Part shown: piece by piece, positions 1-9,112 of the stretch
Numbering within the stretch: the first letter of the stretch is position 1
Layout: each line of letters begins with the position of its first letter
Assembly: GCF_007993045.1 (NCBI RefSeq)
Contig: NZ_VOOR01000026.1
Coordinates: 1 to 64,000 of the forward strand
DNA length: 64,000 bases
Origin: Phaeodactylibacter luteus
GTDB taxonomy: Bacteria; Bacteroidota; Bacteroidia; Chitinophagales; Saprospiraceae
Reading direction: 5' to 3'
Notes under the pieces: model-generated
Told to the model about the DNA's origin: nothing
The model's database searches: none
The model's input: only the letters and a program-made list of their open reading frames with translations
Made by a program: the position numbers and the translations under genes

Positions 1-416
1 GTGTAGGCTGTAAAAAAGTAGGTCGTAAAAGGTCGTCTTATTATCTCATGACTATACCTCAAAGTTAGAAAAAAAATATATACAGCCAAGGAGCTTTTGA
101 GGCGGAAAGCGGGCTGTGGCTCAATGCGAGATTTGTATATTTATTTTTGTTAATTATAAAAATCACCTTAGTAGAGGGTTAGTGTTTTTTTTCTGTGTTG
201 GTTCAATACTGAGGAACCTAAAAAAATTATAAGCCTTTGCTGATTGAAGCCCTTCATCGGGATTTCGGGCTCAGCGGTCAATTGTTTACTTTTGCAAATC
301 CTAGCGGCAAGGAGCACTTTCAATATTTAGCCGGAAGGCTGGCTTACGCGGCCTATAGCGCTTTTTTCTGCTTTAGGGGCGGGGCCGTATTGGCAATTAT
401 TATCAGACCATCAGCG
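1..416. other. AT-rich leader region, no gene seen
   Basis: No credible gene is visible here. The sequence is AT-rich with A and T runs. A TAnnTTTG box (TACTTTTG, 287-294) of the Bacteroidetes -7 type lies 123 bases before the sulfotransferase start; no matching -33 TTG at usual spacing was found. An open frame from 237 runs into the next gene, but its 60 codons show no similarity to the family and would contain this promoter box, so I do not treat it as coding. Confidence 0.5.
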
Positions 417-1259
417 ATGAACCAACCGGAAATATACTTTCATGTAGGCTTGGGAAAAGTAGCTTCGACCTACCTGCAGCACCGATTCTTCCCCAAGTTG
501 AAGCACATATATTACATACCGACTAACCGATACCGGAAATCTTTGGACATCATCGGGAAGGGTAAATACGGGCGGTACTTTGTGTCTAGGGAGTTTGATC
601 AGCAGCTGGAGGAGGAGGTACGCTGGTTTTCCAGCCGTTACCCACAGGCTCGCCCTATCATCATTTTCCGCCGTCACGACAGCTGGATTGCCTCACAATA
701 CCGCAGGTATGTGAAGAATGGCGGATACCTGTCGTTCCGTGAGTTTTTTGATGTTGAAGAAGATACCGGGCTATGGAAACGGGAGCATGTGACTTTTTAT
801 CGCAACCTGGAGCATTTGGAGCACTACTTCGAGGGGAAACCGTTGGTGCTGTTTTATGATGAGCTCAGAGCGGACCCCTGGGCGTTTTTCGATAAGATAG
901 CGCAGTACGCAGGATCGGGATACGACCGCAATGATGTTTCTTTGGCTAAGGTGCATACTTCCTACAACGAGAAGCAGCTCAAGGCCATCCGCAAAATCGC
1001 GCCCCGCCTTTTCGACCCCCGGAACGCCAAGCCAAATACTCGTACCCTTTGGGGCTGGCTGCAGCGCCGGGGGCAGATGTTGAAAAGCTATGCCATACTC
1101 TATCCTGCCAAACTGATACCAGCATCTTGGTTGCCCGATGAGCCCCTGATCCCACAAGAAGAATTGGACAAGGTCAGGGCTTATTTTGAAGGAGACTGGG
1201 CCCGGTGCAAGGCTTATGCTGAGGAAAATAACCCCAAACCGGAAGAGGCGCCCCTATGA
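417..1259 (+). CDS. PAPS-dependent sulfotransferase-like protein
   Basis: A 280-residue protein resembling cytosolic-fold sulfotransferases, which move sulfate from PAPS to a hydroxyl of a sugar, lipid or peptide. The N-terminal GLGKVASTYLQ (about residues 12-22) fits the 5'-phosphosulfate loop, and FRRHDSWIASQYRRY (about residues 84-98) fits the 3'-phosphate binding segment with its Arg and Ser. No signal peptide or membrane segment is seen, so it should be cytoplasmic. I start at the ATG at 417 because the family motif begins shortly after it; the frame is open 60 codons further upstream. The stop overlaps the start of the SGNH hydrolase by ATGA, so the two are probably translationally coupled and may decorate the same surface glycan. 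The acceptor cannot be read from sequence. Confidence 0.78.
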   Translation: MNQPEIYFHVGLGKVASTYLQHRFFPKLKHIYYIPTNRYRKSLDIIGKGKYGRYFVSREFDQQLEEEVRWFSSRYPQARPIIIFRRHDSWIASQYRRYVKNGGYLSFREFFDVEEDTGLWKREHVTFYRNLEHLEHYFEGKPLVLFYDELRADPWAFFDKIAQYAGSGYDRNDVSLAKVHTSYNEKQLKAIRKIAPRLFDPRNAKPNTRTLWGWLQRRGQMLKSYAILYPAKLIPASWLPDEPLIPQEELDKVRAYFEGDWARCKAYAEENNPKPEEAPL

Positions 1260-2038
1260 AGCCGGAGGATTTGCAGTACATCCTCTCCATGGCGGGGGCA
1301 TTGCCTTTGCTTCCTGTAATGGCTTGGCAAGGCAAGCAGGTCAAATCCAGTGTGCCTAAGCTTGCGGCGGCCAAGGGGTTTTCCGGGCTAAGCCCAGGCG
1401 CTCTAGGCAAGCTTAGGCTCCTTGTTTTGGGAGAGAGCACAATGGCCGGCCTTGGTGTGGAATGGCATCAGGATGGGTTTGCAGGCGGCCTGGCTGAGCA
1501 AGTTGCACAAATATACGGGCAGGAAGTGCACTGGGAGGTCGTTGCGAAAAGCGGGTATACGGTGCGGGAGGTGAACGATCGCCTGCTGCCTGGCCTGCCC
1601 AAGGGCACTTTTGAGCTTATCGTCATTGGATTGGGCGGTAATGATATTTTTGAATTTACCCCTCCGTGGCAATGGCGGGCAGGCTGCAGGCAGCTCATAC
1701 AAGGGCTTCGTCAGCACTCTCCTGAAGCCTTTATCGTGTTTATTCAAATGCCACCGGTCCGTTTTTTCCCAGCTTTCCCCCGCCTGATCAAATGGTATGC
1801 TGGCTTGCAGGCCGACCGCCTGAGCACAGCTTTGCAGCGCACGGTCAAAGGCTGGCAACGCGTCTTTTTTATATCGGAGCCGATCACCTTGCAGGCCTGG
1901 TCAGCCCGTTACGGGCTGGAGGGCGGCACCTCCCGCTTTTTCAGCGATGGCGTACACCCATCTGCCCTCACTTACCGCCTTTGGGCAAAAGACACTGCGG
2001 CTTTCCTTCAGGGAAAGCTCCCTCCCCCTGCTCAATAA
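1256..2038 (+). CDS. SGNH/GDSL-family hydrolase
   Basis: A 260-residue lipase/esterase of the SGNH fold. Block I is GES with nucleophile Ser61 (LVLGESTMAGLG), block III is GGND at 127-130 supplying the oxyanion Gly and Asn, and block V is DGVHPS with Asp231 and His234. These are the expected catalytic positions, so the enzyme should be active on an ester such as an O-acetyl group or lipid. The first 25 residues include a short hydrophobic stretch (MAGALPLLPVMAW) that might be a weak anchor or signal. It overlaps the sulfotransferase gene by four bases, pointing to a two-gene operon for modifying a polysaccharide or lipid. Specificity is not predictable from the sequence. Confidence 0.85.
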   Translation: MKPEDLQYILSMAGALPLLPVMAWQGKQVKSSVPKLAAAKGFSGLSPGALGKLRLLVLGESTMAGLGVEWHQDGFAGGLAEQVAQIYGQEVHWEVVAKSGYTVREVNDRLLPGLPKGTFELIVIGLGGNDIFEFTPPWQWRAGCRQLIQGLRQHSPEAFIVFIQMPPVRFFPAFPRLIKWYAGLQADRLSTALQRTVKGWQRVFFISEPITLQAWSARYGLEGGTSRFFSDGVHPSALTYRLWAKDTAAFLQGKLPPPAQ

Positions 2039-2066
2039 AAAAGGCAGGAGCGTTGCTGCTCCTGCC
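2036..2066 (-). terminator. Intrinsic terminator, minus strand
   Basis: A perfect 9-bp stem GGCAGGAGC/GCTCCTGCC (2043-2051 with 2058-2066, loop of six) is followed on the minus strand by a T run (2042-2037). It would end minus-strand transcripts coming from cydAB, with repeat copy A1 between the stop codon and the terminator. On the plus strand there is no T run, so it may only stabilise the SGNH transcript 3' end. Confidence 0.65.
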
Positions 2067-2139
2067 AGAAGAGGTTTCGTCTGCATATTGAAACCGTAAA
2101 CCAAACTTTTTTTCATTCCTCTAGGGGCCAAGCCTTTCT

Positions 2140-2321
2140 GGGCGTAAGCCAAAATGCCGCAGGTGCTAAGGCTTTTCGGGCTCTAACCTGGCTTTGGCCT
2201 AGCGCTGCGCAGGGGTGTAAGCCCGATAGGGCCGAGCGGGCAGCGAGCCCCGTAGCATAGCGGCACCTGCCTTTTGGCAGGGGCAGGCCCCCTCAAAAAA
2301 ACGGCAATCTGTTTTGTGCCC
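2140..2321 (+). repeat. Family A repeat, copy A1
   Basis: Intergenic MITE-like element. Its ends are imperfect inverted repeats (about GGGCGTAAGCCAAAATGCC on the left and the complement of GGCAATCTGTTTTGTGCCC on the right). The core shared with the other copies contains CCTAGCGCTGCG, GGGCCGAGCGG, TAGCATAGCGGCACCTGCC and GGCAGGGGCAGGCCCC. It sits between the convergent SGNH hydrolase and cydB genes, 16 bases from the cydB stop. Confidence 0.8.
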
Positions 2322-2336
2322 GTCTTTCTCCACAGC

Positions 2337-3371
2337 CTAATAGCTGTTCTCATCCAGTTGTACTTTGCCCCGGAAGGTCCAGAACACAAAGGCTGTGTAG
2401 GAGAGCACCAGAGGGGTGCCCACCGCTGCGAATGTGAGCATAATGCCCAATGATTTTTCGCTGGAGGCAGCGTTGTACACAGTCAGGTTGTAGGCCTCAT
2501 CAACGGTAGAGAGCAGCATATCTGGGTAAAGCTCAATGGCTACCACAATAAGGAGGAGGCTCATAGTAAGGGCAGAAAAAATGAAGCCCCCCCTGTAGCT
2601 GCGCTTGGAGATCAGCCTTGGGATATTGGCAATGCTCAAAAAAGCCAGGACAGGGATGACAAAAAGCCAGGGCAGCTCCTTGAACCGGTCTGTGAGGTGG
2701 GGGATGTAAATAAGGGTGTAAAGCGTGGCCAGCGCGAAAGTGACAATGAAGAAGATCATGCTCCGCTTGGCGAGTATGGAGAGCTTGGCGTACAGCCGCC
2801 CTTCCGTTTTCATGAGCAGGTAGAGCGCCCCGTGCATAGTGAAAAGCGCAAGCGTGGTAAGGCCAACGAGCAAAGCATAGGGGTTGAGGAAAGTCAGCCA
2901 GCTGCCCTCGAACTCACCGCTCGGGCCGAGCTCGATCCCCAAGAGCACATTGCCCAGGACAACGCCCAAGAGGAATGCCAGCATGGTACTGGCGATCGAG
3001 TAGTTGACATCCCACATCTGCCGCCACCATTTCATTTTCTCTTTGCTCCGGAACTCAATGGAGACAGCCCGGAAAATGAGGAAGGCCAGGAACAGCATAA
3101 ATGGGATATACATAGCGGAAAAGAGGGTCGCGTATACATTAGGGAAGCCAGCAAAAAGCGCGCCCCCGGCAATGACGAGCCAGACCTCGTTGCCGTCCCA
3201 TACCGGGCCGATGGCATTGAGTGCGATACGCCGGCTTTGCTCTTTTTTGAAAAATAAGTGAAGCGCTCCTGCGCCCAGGTCAAACCCATCTAGTATGGCG
3301 TAGCCGCTGAACAGCGCCCCGATCACGAGGAACCAAAGGGTAGGGTAGTCTATACCTAAAAAAGTGGCCAT
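2337..3371 (-). CDS. cydB: Cytochrome bd ubiquinol oxidase subunit II
   Basis: A 344-residue integral membrane protein, the usual length for CydB. It partners CydA in the bd-type terminal oxidase that oxidises quinol and reduces O2 to water at high oxygen affinity without pumping protons. Family marks are the N-terminal YAILDGFDLG (residues 24-33), PVWDGNEVWL (56-65) and about eight or nine hydrophobic helices through the C-terminus. The gene follows cydA by 85 bases on the same strand, and the AraC regulator precedes cydA, so the three probably form one transcript ending at the hairpin near 2043. The start at 3371 places the first helix correctly. Confidence 0.96.
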   Translation of the reverse strand: MATFLGIDYPTLWFLVIGALFSGYAILDGFDLGAGALHLFFKKEQSRRIALNAIGPVWDGNEVWLVIAGGALFAGFPNVYATLFSAMYIPFMLFLAFLIFRAVSIEFRSKEKMKWWRQMWDVNYSIASTMLAFLLGVVLGNVLLGIELGPSGEFEGSWLTFLNPYALLVGLTTLALFTMHGALYLLMKTEGRLYAKLSILAKRSMIFFIVTFALATLYTLIYIPHLTDRFKELPWLFVIPVLAFLSIANIPRLISKRSYRGGFIFSALTMSLLLIVVAIELYPDMLLSTVDEAYNLTVYNAASSEKSLGIMLTFAAVGTPLVLSYTAFVFWTFRGKVQLDENSY

Positions 3372-3456
3372 ATTGATTTTGCTTTTTTCGTTTTCAAATT
3401 GAATGGGCGCTCAGCAGGCTGGCATTGCCCCATCCTGTCCAACCCGTTCTGACGGC

Positions 3457-4839
3457 CTACGTCCACTGCCCGGCGGCGGCGGCCATCCCTTCCTGACGCG
3501 AACGGTGGTCTTCCATAGGGCTGTCGTCTGGCCCATGCTTGATCTTCTTGTTCAGCAGGTAGACAAAGAGGGCAAATAGCAAGGCGTAGATGGCAAAGAA
3601 CAAGATCAAAGAAAACAAGACTTGGTTGGCGGTCACCGCCTTGGACAGCGCATCGCTCGTGCGCAGCAGGCCATAAACGACCCATGGCTGCCGCCCCATT
3701 TCTGCTGCAAACCAGCCGAACTGATTGGCGAGGTTGGGCATGAGCACTGCGAAGACGAAAATCCATAGCAGCCATCGCTGTTCGAATAAGGTGCCTTTCC
3801 ACCAAAAGTACAACCCGAGCAGGCTGAGCCCGATCATGGCCATGCCAAAAGCCACCATGAAATGGTAAAACTGGAAGATTGCGTTCAGTGCTGTCGGGCG
3901 TTCGTCTTCAGGAAAGGAATTCAGCCCTCTGACCGGTGTTTCAAAGTCGTAGTTCAGCAGGAAGGTGAGCCCGCCAGGAATGCCAATGCCCGTTACTTCC
4001 TGAGTGTTTTTGTCTACCCAGCCCATGAGGTACATGTCGGCTACAGCGAGGGAGTCGAAGTGGCCCTCCAGGGCTGCCAGTTTTGCAGGCTGATTTTCAG
4101 CTACCCCTTCTGCAGAGTGGTGCCCCGTGAAAAGCTGGCCAAGGGAGAAGACCGCAGCGACCACCAGCGCAATTTTAAAAGCTTGTTTGGAGACCTCTAC
4201 GTGGCGGTTGCGCAACAGGTAATAGGCGTGTACGCTCAAGACCAGAAAAGCCCCTGCCAGAAAAGCCCCTAGCCAGACGTGCGTGAGCCGGTCAATGCTT
4301 GAGGGGTTGAATACCATGGCCCAGAAATCTATAATCTCGGCACGTGCATCCATGCCTTCCCCCACGATGTGGTAGCCAGCCGGGGTCTGTTGCCAGGAGT
4401 TGGCCACTACAATCCATACGGCACTAAACATAGAGCCCAGCCATACGCCTAGCGTAGCGATAAAGTGTACGCGTGGGCTCACGCGGTTCCACCCAAACAA
4501 CAGTACGCCCAAGAAGCCGCTCTCCAGTGCAAAAGCAAAAATGCCCTCAGCGGCAAGCGCACTGCCGAACACGTCGCCGACATAGCGGGAGTACGTCGCC
4601 CAGTTGGTGCCAAATTCAAACTCCATGACAATGCCTGTCGCCACGCCAATCCCGAATGTGAGCGCGAATATCTTCGTCCAAAACCGGGCAAGGCGGTGGT
4701 AGGATTCATTTTTGGTACGCAGGTAAAGGCCCTCCAAAATGACCATGATCAAGCCCAGCCCAATGCTCAGGGGCGGGTAGATGTAGTGGAAAGCGACCGT
4801 GAAGGCAAATTGTATTCTGGCTAGGATTTCGACGTCCAT
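3457..4839 (-). CDS. cydA: Cytochrome bd ubiquinol oxidase subunit I
   Basis: A 460-residue haem-bearing subunit of the cytochrome bd oxidase. Haem ligands are in place: His18 in AFHYIYPP, His187 in DRLTHVWLG and Met381 in AAEMGRQPW. The acidic proton-path residues Glu98 and Glu106 correspond to E99 and E107 of the E. coli enzyme. The periplasmic quinol loop (about residues 240-310) is short, so this is the form without the long Q-loop insertion. The C-terminal tail is charged and cytoplasmic. cydB follows after 85 bases; the AraC-type gene ends 29 bases upstream of the start, suggesting co-transcription. The oxidase would serve microaerobic respiration or protection from oxidative or nitrosative stress. 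Confidence 0.97.
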   Translation of the reverse strand: MDVEILARIQFAFTVAFHYIYPPLSIGLGLIMVILEGLYLRTKNESYHRLARFWTKIFALTFGIGVATGIVMEFEFGTNWATYSRYVGDVFGSALAAEGIFAFALESGFLGVLLFGWNRVSPRVHFIATLGVWLGSMFSAVWIVVANSWQQTPAGYHIVGEGMDARAEIIDFWAMVFNPSSIDRLTHVWLGAFLAGAFLVLSVHAYYLLRNRHVEVSKQAFKIALVVAAVFSLGQLFTGHHSAEGVAENQPAKLAALEGHFDSLAVADMYLMGWVDKNTQEVTGIGIPGGLTFLLNYDFETPVRGLNSFPEDERPTALNAIFQFYHFMVAFGMAMIGLSLLGLYFWWKGTLFEQRWLLWIFVFAVLMPNLANQFGWFAAEMGRQPWVVYGLLRTSDALSKAVTANQVLFSLILFFAIYALLFALFVYLLNKKIKHGPDDSPMEDHRSRQEGMAAAAGQWT

Positions 4840-4868
4840 GATGTCAGATTTTATGCAGCTATAGTTGT

Positions 4869-5777
4869 TTAGCCGCTGTGGTTTTGATGAATGCTTTTGC
4901 GAAATTGTTCTGGGCTGAGCCCTTCGTACTTTTTGAAGAACCGGCCGAAGTAGGAGTTGTCGTCAAAATTGAGGGAGGCGCCAATCTCCGCTACTGTCCG
5001 CCCATCGTGCAACAGCAGGCGCTTGGCTTCCAGCATGACCCGCTCGCGGATGAGCTCGCCAGCTGATTTGCCCACGACCCTGCTGCAGATCGCGTTGAGG
5101 TAGTTGGGGGTCAGCAGCAGCAGCTGCGCATAATCGCGCACCAGTCGTTTCTCCCGGAACTGCTCCTCTATCAGCTGCTCAAAGCGCCTTACGATCAGCA
5201 CCGCCGTCCGGTCGTTAGCTGGTAGGCTGGCTTGTGCACGCTCAAAATAAAACCGCTTGCACTGGTAGAGCAAGATATTTAAAAAAGAACGGAGTGTCTT
5301 CAGGTAATCCTCCTCTTTGGCATGGTATTCTTTCAGCATAGCTTCCAGCAAATAGCCAAAGGAAGCTGCTTGCGGAGCAGAGAGGTCAATATAAGGCAGG
5401 AAGTGGCTGGTATTGAAAAAAGGGAATTCCCGGAGGTTGTTGTTATTGTACCGCTCGGTGAAGAAGGCAGGAGTGAAGAAAATCAGGTGCCCTTCCAGCC
5501 CATCATGCGAACCCCAAGCGTGCACCTGCCCAGGGTACATCAGGAAAAAGCGGCCCGGCAGTACATCGTGATGCGCAAAATCGATCAGCTGCTGCCCTTG
5601 CCCCCGGCACACGTACATAAGCATGTAATAGTTGTGCCGGTGCACATGGCTGCCCATTGCGCTTTCTTGCAAAAAATCTTCAAGCCTGCACATATCGAAC
5701 TGCTGCCCGTCTTGCGCAAAAGCGTTGCAACGGAGCTCTTCGATATTTAAAGTTCGCAGGCTTTGCATATAAGGCAT
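4869..5777 (-). CDS. AraC-family transcriptional regulator
   Basis: A 302-residue regulator. The N-terminal half is a cupin-like sensor domain (SHVHRHNYYMLMYVCRG, then PGRFFLMYPGQVHAWG). The C-terminal 100 residues carry two helix-turn-helix motifs, LVRDYAQLLLLTPNYLNAIC and TVAEIGASLNFDDNSYFGRF, ending in the usual LSPEQFRKS. I chose the ATG at 5777; the frame is open to a TTG at 5864 but those residues are low complexity and cover a hairpin. It lies directly upstream of cydA in the same direction with a 29-base gap, so it is probably a local regulator of the bd oxidase operon and possibly of itself. The ligand is unknown. Confidence 0.9.
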   Translation of the reverse strand: MPYMQSLRTLNIEELRCNAFAQDGQQFDMCRLEDFLQESAMGSHVHRHNYYMLMYVCRGQGQQLIDFAHHDVLPGRFFLMYPGQVHAWGSHDGLEGHLIFFTPAFFTERYNNNNLREFPFFNTSHFLPYIDLSAPQAASFGYLLEAMLKEYHAKEEDYLKTLRSFLNILLYQCKRFYFERAQASLPANDRTAVLIVRRFEQLIEEQFREKRLVRDYAQLLLLTPNYLNAICSRVVGKSAGELIRERVMLEAKRLLLHDGRTVAEIGASLNFDDNSYFGRFFKKYEGLSPEQFRKSIHQNHSG

Positions 5778-5790
5778 GTGTTGCCCCGTA

Positions 5791-5821
5791 CAGGGGGAGC
5801 CGCGGCTCGTGGCTCCCCCTG
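5791..5821 (-). promoter_or_regulatory. Leader hairpin before the AraC-cydAB operon
   Basis: CAGGGGGAGCC (5791-5801) pairs perfectly with GGCTCCCCCTG (5811-5821), and GTA/TAC extends the stem past one bulge. It ends 13 bases before the proposed AraC start codon and has no T run, so it is not a terminator. It could limit translation initiation or shield the transcript 5' end. Confidence 0.5.
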
Positions 5822-5888
5822 GTACAGGAAATTGGCTATTGCTCGGGCTTGCAGCCCTGGACAATTTTGTCCTATTGCTTTTGCCTTA

Positions 5889-5896
5889 CAAAGGTA
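5889..5896 (-). promoter_or_regulatory. TAnnTTTG promoter box upstream of AraC-cydAB
   Basis: Read on the minus strand this is TACCTTTG, an exact match to the Bacteroidetes -7 consensus. Transcription would start near 5883, giving a leader of about 105 nt that contains the hairpin at 5791-5821. No -33 TTG at the usual distance was found. Confidence 0.4.
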
Positions 5897-5965
5897 CCAG
5901 AAGCAGGCTGCTGAGCGTTAGGGCTTTTTGCATGGATTATGGTACTTTTTACATGTGGGTTGCCT

Positions 5966-6376
5966 TTAGGGGGCAGGAGGCGCTTGGCTGCGCTGCTGCA
6001 GTTCTGCTGCAATAGCTTCCCCAACTCGGTCGAGGTGGCCCTGCCCTTTGAAAAACCGGTGCACAAAGTATAGCCCTCCAAAAAATGCCAGAAAAGAGAA
6101 CGGGAAAAATGCCAGCGCGATAAGGCTGAGATAGGGCAGCCCCAAAAGCCGCAGCCCAAGCCAAGCTAGCAGCCACAAAGGGGATAAGGCGATGAGGCGG
6201 ACGAAAAAGCGCTGCACCTGGTGAAAAAGCGTATTTTTAACTTCCCATTGCCCGCGCAGGCGAAGCAGTTGTGCCGTGGAATAAAGCTCAGGGCCTACAG
6301 CTTCCAATTCGGAGAGCTCGTCAGCAGCGTCCGCTTCCAGCGACTTCAGCAGGTGGTCTATATCCCGGAATGCCAT
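5966..6376 (-). CDS. Small membrane protein, function unknown
   Basis: A 136-residue protein with an acidic helical N-terminus (about residues 1-50), then two hydrophobic segments (about 61-80, LIALSPLWLLAWLGLRLLGL, and 82-105) separated by a short turn, and a basic and then amphipathic C-terminus. I do not recognise the family. It is divergent from the K+ channel gene, with 49 bases between starts, so the two may share a control region. Length, steady codon use and a plausible topology support it as a real gene. Confidence 0.6.
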   Translation of the reverse strand: MAFRDIDHLLKSLEADAADELSELEAVGPELYSTAQLLRLRGQWEVKNTLFHQVQRFFVRLIALSPLWLLAWLGLRLLGLPYLSLIALAFFPFSFLAFFGGLYFVHRFFKGQGHLDRVGEAIAAELQQRSQAPPAP

Positions 6377-6425
6377 AGGTGGTGTTTTTTCGTTTTTGAA
6401 AGCCCTGTGCTATGAATCAAATGAT

Positions 6426-7394
6426 ATGAACCTTCGAGACTTTGCCTCTTCTTTGCGCCGAGGCCGGGGCCCATCAGAAAATGACCTTGGTTTCGGTTCT
6501 GAACTGACTTCCGGCCAAAGCCGGCTGATCAACCCAGATGGCTCTTACAATATCTTGCGCAAGGGGGCATCTTCTTTCCGGCCTTATCAGGCATTGGTGG
6601 AGATGAGCTGGCCCCGTTTCTTTGCGGTTATCATCAGCTTTTACATTCTGGTAAATGCGGTTTTCGCAGGCTTGTTCATGCTCATCGGGCTTGAGCACCT
6701 CAATGGCGCACAGACCGATGGCACTTGGGCCGGTGATTTTGCTGCAGCCTTTTTCTTTAGCGTGCAGACCTTCACCACGGTCGGCTATGGTGCAGTGAGC
6801 CCTGCCGGCACAGCAGCTAATATTTTGGCGGCAGCAGGGGCGTTGGTCGGGCTGATGGGGTTTGCCTTGGCTACCGGGCTGTTCTTCTCCCGCTTTGCCA
6901 AGCCCAAAGCCAATATCCGCTTCAGCGAAAAGGCGACCATCCGCCCTTACAAGGATACGGGCTACCAAAGCTTCCAATTCCAGATTGTCAATGAGCGCAA
7001 CAACAAAGTGATCAACCTTTCCGCCAAAGTGACGATGTCCTGGGTGGAAAAGGGGCCTGAAGGGCACAAGGCCCGGCGTTTTGCCTTCCTGCCCCTTGAG
7101 CGGGACGAGGTCTTCCTTTTCCCGCTCAATTGGGTCATTGTGCATATCATTGATGAGGAGAGCCCGCTTTGGGGCAAAGACAAAGAAACCCTGCAAGAGA
7201 TGGAGCCGGAATTCCTGGCCCTCTTGCAGGGTTTTGATGAAACTTTCGCCCAAGATGTCCACGCCAACAGTAGCTACCTGAGCCGTGATGTCGTATGGGG
7301 GCAACAATTCGAGCGCATGTACTGGCCCGAAGAGGGCTATACTGTGCTCGACCTTAGCCGCCTCGATGAGCTCAAAGGTTTAGGCGAAGCTTAA
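6426..7394 (+). CDS. Inward-rectifier type potassium channel (KirBac-like)
   Basis: A 322-residue two-helix K+ channel. The first membrane helix is at about 62-86, the pore helix and selectivity filter FTTVGYG end at residue 122, and the second helix (ILAAAGALVGLMGFALATGLFF) follows. The remaining 180 residues match the beta-sandwich cytoplasmic domain of Kir channels (KPKANIRFSEKATIRPY and RFAFLPLERDEVFLFPLNW). The slide-helix region before the first helix (INPDGSYNILRKG) is also typical of KirBac. I start at ATG 6426, not the upstream TTG at 6396, as the family normally begins near here. Its 3' end overlaps that of the convergent SulP gene by four bases. It is expected in the inner membrane; the gating ligand is unknown. 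Confidence 0.93.
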   Translation: MNLRDFASSLRRGRGPSENDLGFGSELTSGQSRLINPDGSYNILRKGASSFRPYQALVEMSWPRFFAVIISFYILVNAVFAGLFMLIGLEHLNGAQTDGTWAGDFAAAFFFSVQTFTTVGYGAVSPAGTAANILAAAGALVGLMGFALATGLFFSRFAKPKANIRFSEKATIRPYKDTGYQSFQFQIVNERNNKVINLSAKVTMSWVEKGPEGHKARRFAFLPLERDEVFLFPLNWVIVHIIDEESPLWGKDKETLQEMEPEFLALLQGFDETFAQDVHANSSYLSRDVVWGQQFERMYWPEEGYTVLDLSRLDELKGLGEA

Positions 7395-9112
7395 GCGTGG
7401 TTGGTCTGTAGTACGTACTTCTCAAACCGCTGCGGGTCTTTTTGGTCAAATTTATCGATCGCCGTCTGTATGTGCATGAAGAAGTTGCCTTCTCCCAGTT
7501 TTTCACTGAAGTGTGCTTTGCGGAGGGTATCGCGCAGCGGGCCTTTAACGCTGGTCATGTAAAATTCAATGCCTTGCGCTTTCAGCTCATCGGCAAGCTC
7601 CTCAAGGGCATGTACTCCGCTGCTGTCAATGCTGTTGATGCTGTTGGCATCGAGTATGAACAGTTTGAGGCTGTCTTTGCGCTTTTCTACTTCTGCTTCG
7701 ATGGCCTCCTTGAAGAAGTTGACGTTGGCGAAGTAAAGGCGGGCGTCGAACCGCATGATCAGGACATCGTCCCGCTGTTCCAAATTGTCGAAGCGGTTGA
7801 TGTTCTTGAAATGGGCTTCCCCAGGGATTTTCCCGAGCACTGCAAAGTGGGGCAATGTGGTACGGAAAATGACCACGCCAAGGGAAAGGGCTACGCCGAT
7901 AAGGATGCCCTGCTCGATACCAAGCGACAGTGTGCCGATGAAAGTAGCGATCAGCATCCAAAAGTCTGCCCGGTCTGTTGCCCAAAGGTGGCGGGCTTCC
8001 TTGATGTCGATCAGGCCAAAAACGGCAACCATGATCACAGAGGCCAGGATCGCCTTAGGAAGGTAGTAGAACAGTGGCGTGAGGAAGAGCAGGGTGAGCC
8101 CGATCAGTAGCGCACTGATGATAGCTGCCAGCCCTGTTTTAGCGCCGGCCTGATCATTGACCGCTGTACGGCTGAACCCACCGGTAGTAGGGTAGGATTG
8201 GAAAAATGAGCCTACGATATTGGCCGCCCCCAGCCCGATGAGCTCTTGATTGGCCGAAACTTTGTAGTCTTTGTGCTTGGCCTGAATGGCTTTCGCCACA
8301 GCAATGCTCTCCATAAAACTGACCAGTGCGATGGTCAGCGCAATAGGCAGCAAGGCAGAGAAATCTGCTCCGCTAAAAGAAGGGATGACAAAAGAAGGCA
8401 GCCCGTCGGGCACCGTGCCTACAATTTTCACGCCCTGCTCTGTGAGGCCAAGGCCATACACGGCCAAGATGCCGAAAACAACCGCAAGCAGCGGCCCAGG
8501 GATCGCTTTGTTGATTTTCTTTACCCCCTTGATGAGCAAAATGCCGCCTATGCCTACAGCAAAAGTCGCCCAGTTGATATCCGAGGCTTTTTCGATGGCC
8601 TGCAGCAGAATCTCGTGCACATGGTGGCTGCGGGCTATGTCTACCCCCAAAAGGTGTTTGAGCTGTGAAAGCCCGATGATCAGCGCCGCTGCTGAAGTGA
8701 AGCCGCTAATGACAGGGTGGGAGAGGAAGTTGACGAGGAAGCCGAGCCGGAAAGCGCCAAGCAAAAATTGTATGGCGCCAACAAAGAGCGCTAGCGTTAT
8801 GGCCAGCATGATGTAAGTCTCTGTACCTCCTTCTGCCAAGGTGCCGATGCCTGCTGCCGTCAGCAGGGAGACCATGGCCACCGGCCCAACTGCCAGCTGA
8901 CGGGAAGTGCCCAGCAAGGCATAAATCAATAGGGGGATGGTCGATGCGTAAAGCCCATAGATAGGAGGGAGCCCGGCGATCATTGCATAGGCCATGCCCT
9001 GTGGGATCAGCATGACGCCTACGGTCAGCCCTGCAGACAAATCTCCCTGAAGGTTTGACCGTTTGTAGTTAGGGAGCCACTCCAAGACAGGCAGGTAGTT
9101 CTTTATTTGCAT
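7391..9112 (-). CDS. SulP-family anion transporter with STAS domain
   Basis: A 573-residue inner-membrane anion transporter of the SLC26/SulP family, commonly carrying sulfate, bicarbonate or dicarboxylates. The N-terminal signature GDLSAGLTVGVMLIPQGMAY (about 24-43) is followed by roughly a dozen hydrophobic segments to about residue 400. A cytoplasmic STAS domain occupies about 430-550 with the SINSIDSSGVHALEELA core, which includes the Ser that can be phosphorylated in anti-sigma antagonists. The Crp/Fnr gene lies 159 bases upstream on the same strand and could regulate it. Substrate cannot be fixed from sequence, but nearby sulfur-linked genes make sulfate plausible. Confidence 0.94.
   Translation of the reverse strand: MQIKNYLPVLEWLPNYKRSNLQGDLSAGLTVGVMLIPQGMAYAMIAGLPPIYGLYASTIPLLIYALLGTSRQLAVGPVAMVSLLTAAGIGTLAEGGTETYIMLAITLALFVGAIQFLLGAFRLGFLVNFLSHPVISGFTSAAALIIGLSQLKHLLGVDIARSHHVHEILLQAIEKASDINWATFAVGIGGILLIKGVKKINKAIPGPLLAVVFGILAVYGLGLTEQGVKIVGTVPDGLPSFVIPSFSGADFSALLPIALTIALVSFMESIAVAKAIQAKHKDYKVSANQELIGLGAANIVGSFFQSYPTTGGFSRTAVNDQAGAKTGLAAIISALLIGLTLLFLTPLFYYLPKAILASVIMVAVFGLIDIKEARHLWATDRADFWMLIATFIGTLSLGIEQGILIGVALSLGVVIFRTTLPHFAVLGKIPGEAHFKNINRFDNLEQRDDVLIMRFDARLYFANVNFFKEAIEAEVEKRKDSLKLFILDANSINSIDSSGVHALEELADELKAQGIEFYMTSVKGPLRDTLRKAHFSEKLGEGNFFMHIQTAIDKFDQKDPQRFEKYVLQTNHA

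Noticed and set aside
237-416. 60-codon N-terminal extension of the sulfotransferase
   Set aside because: No family similarity, no start signal, and a promoter-like TAnnTTTG box lies inside it.
7442-8110. 222-codon open frame antisense to the SulP transporter
   Set aside because: It is the complementary frame of a well-supported gene and shows no domain.
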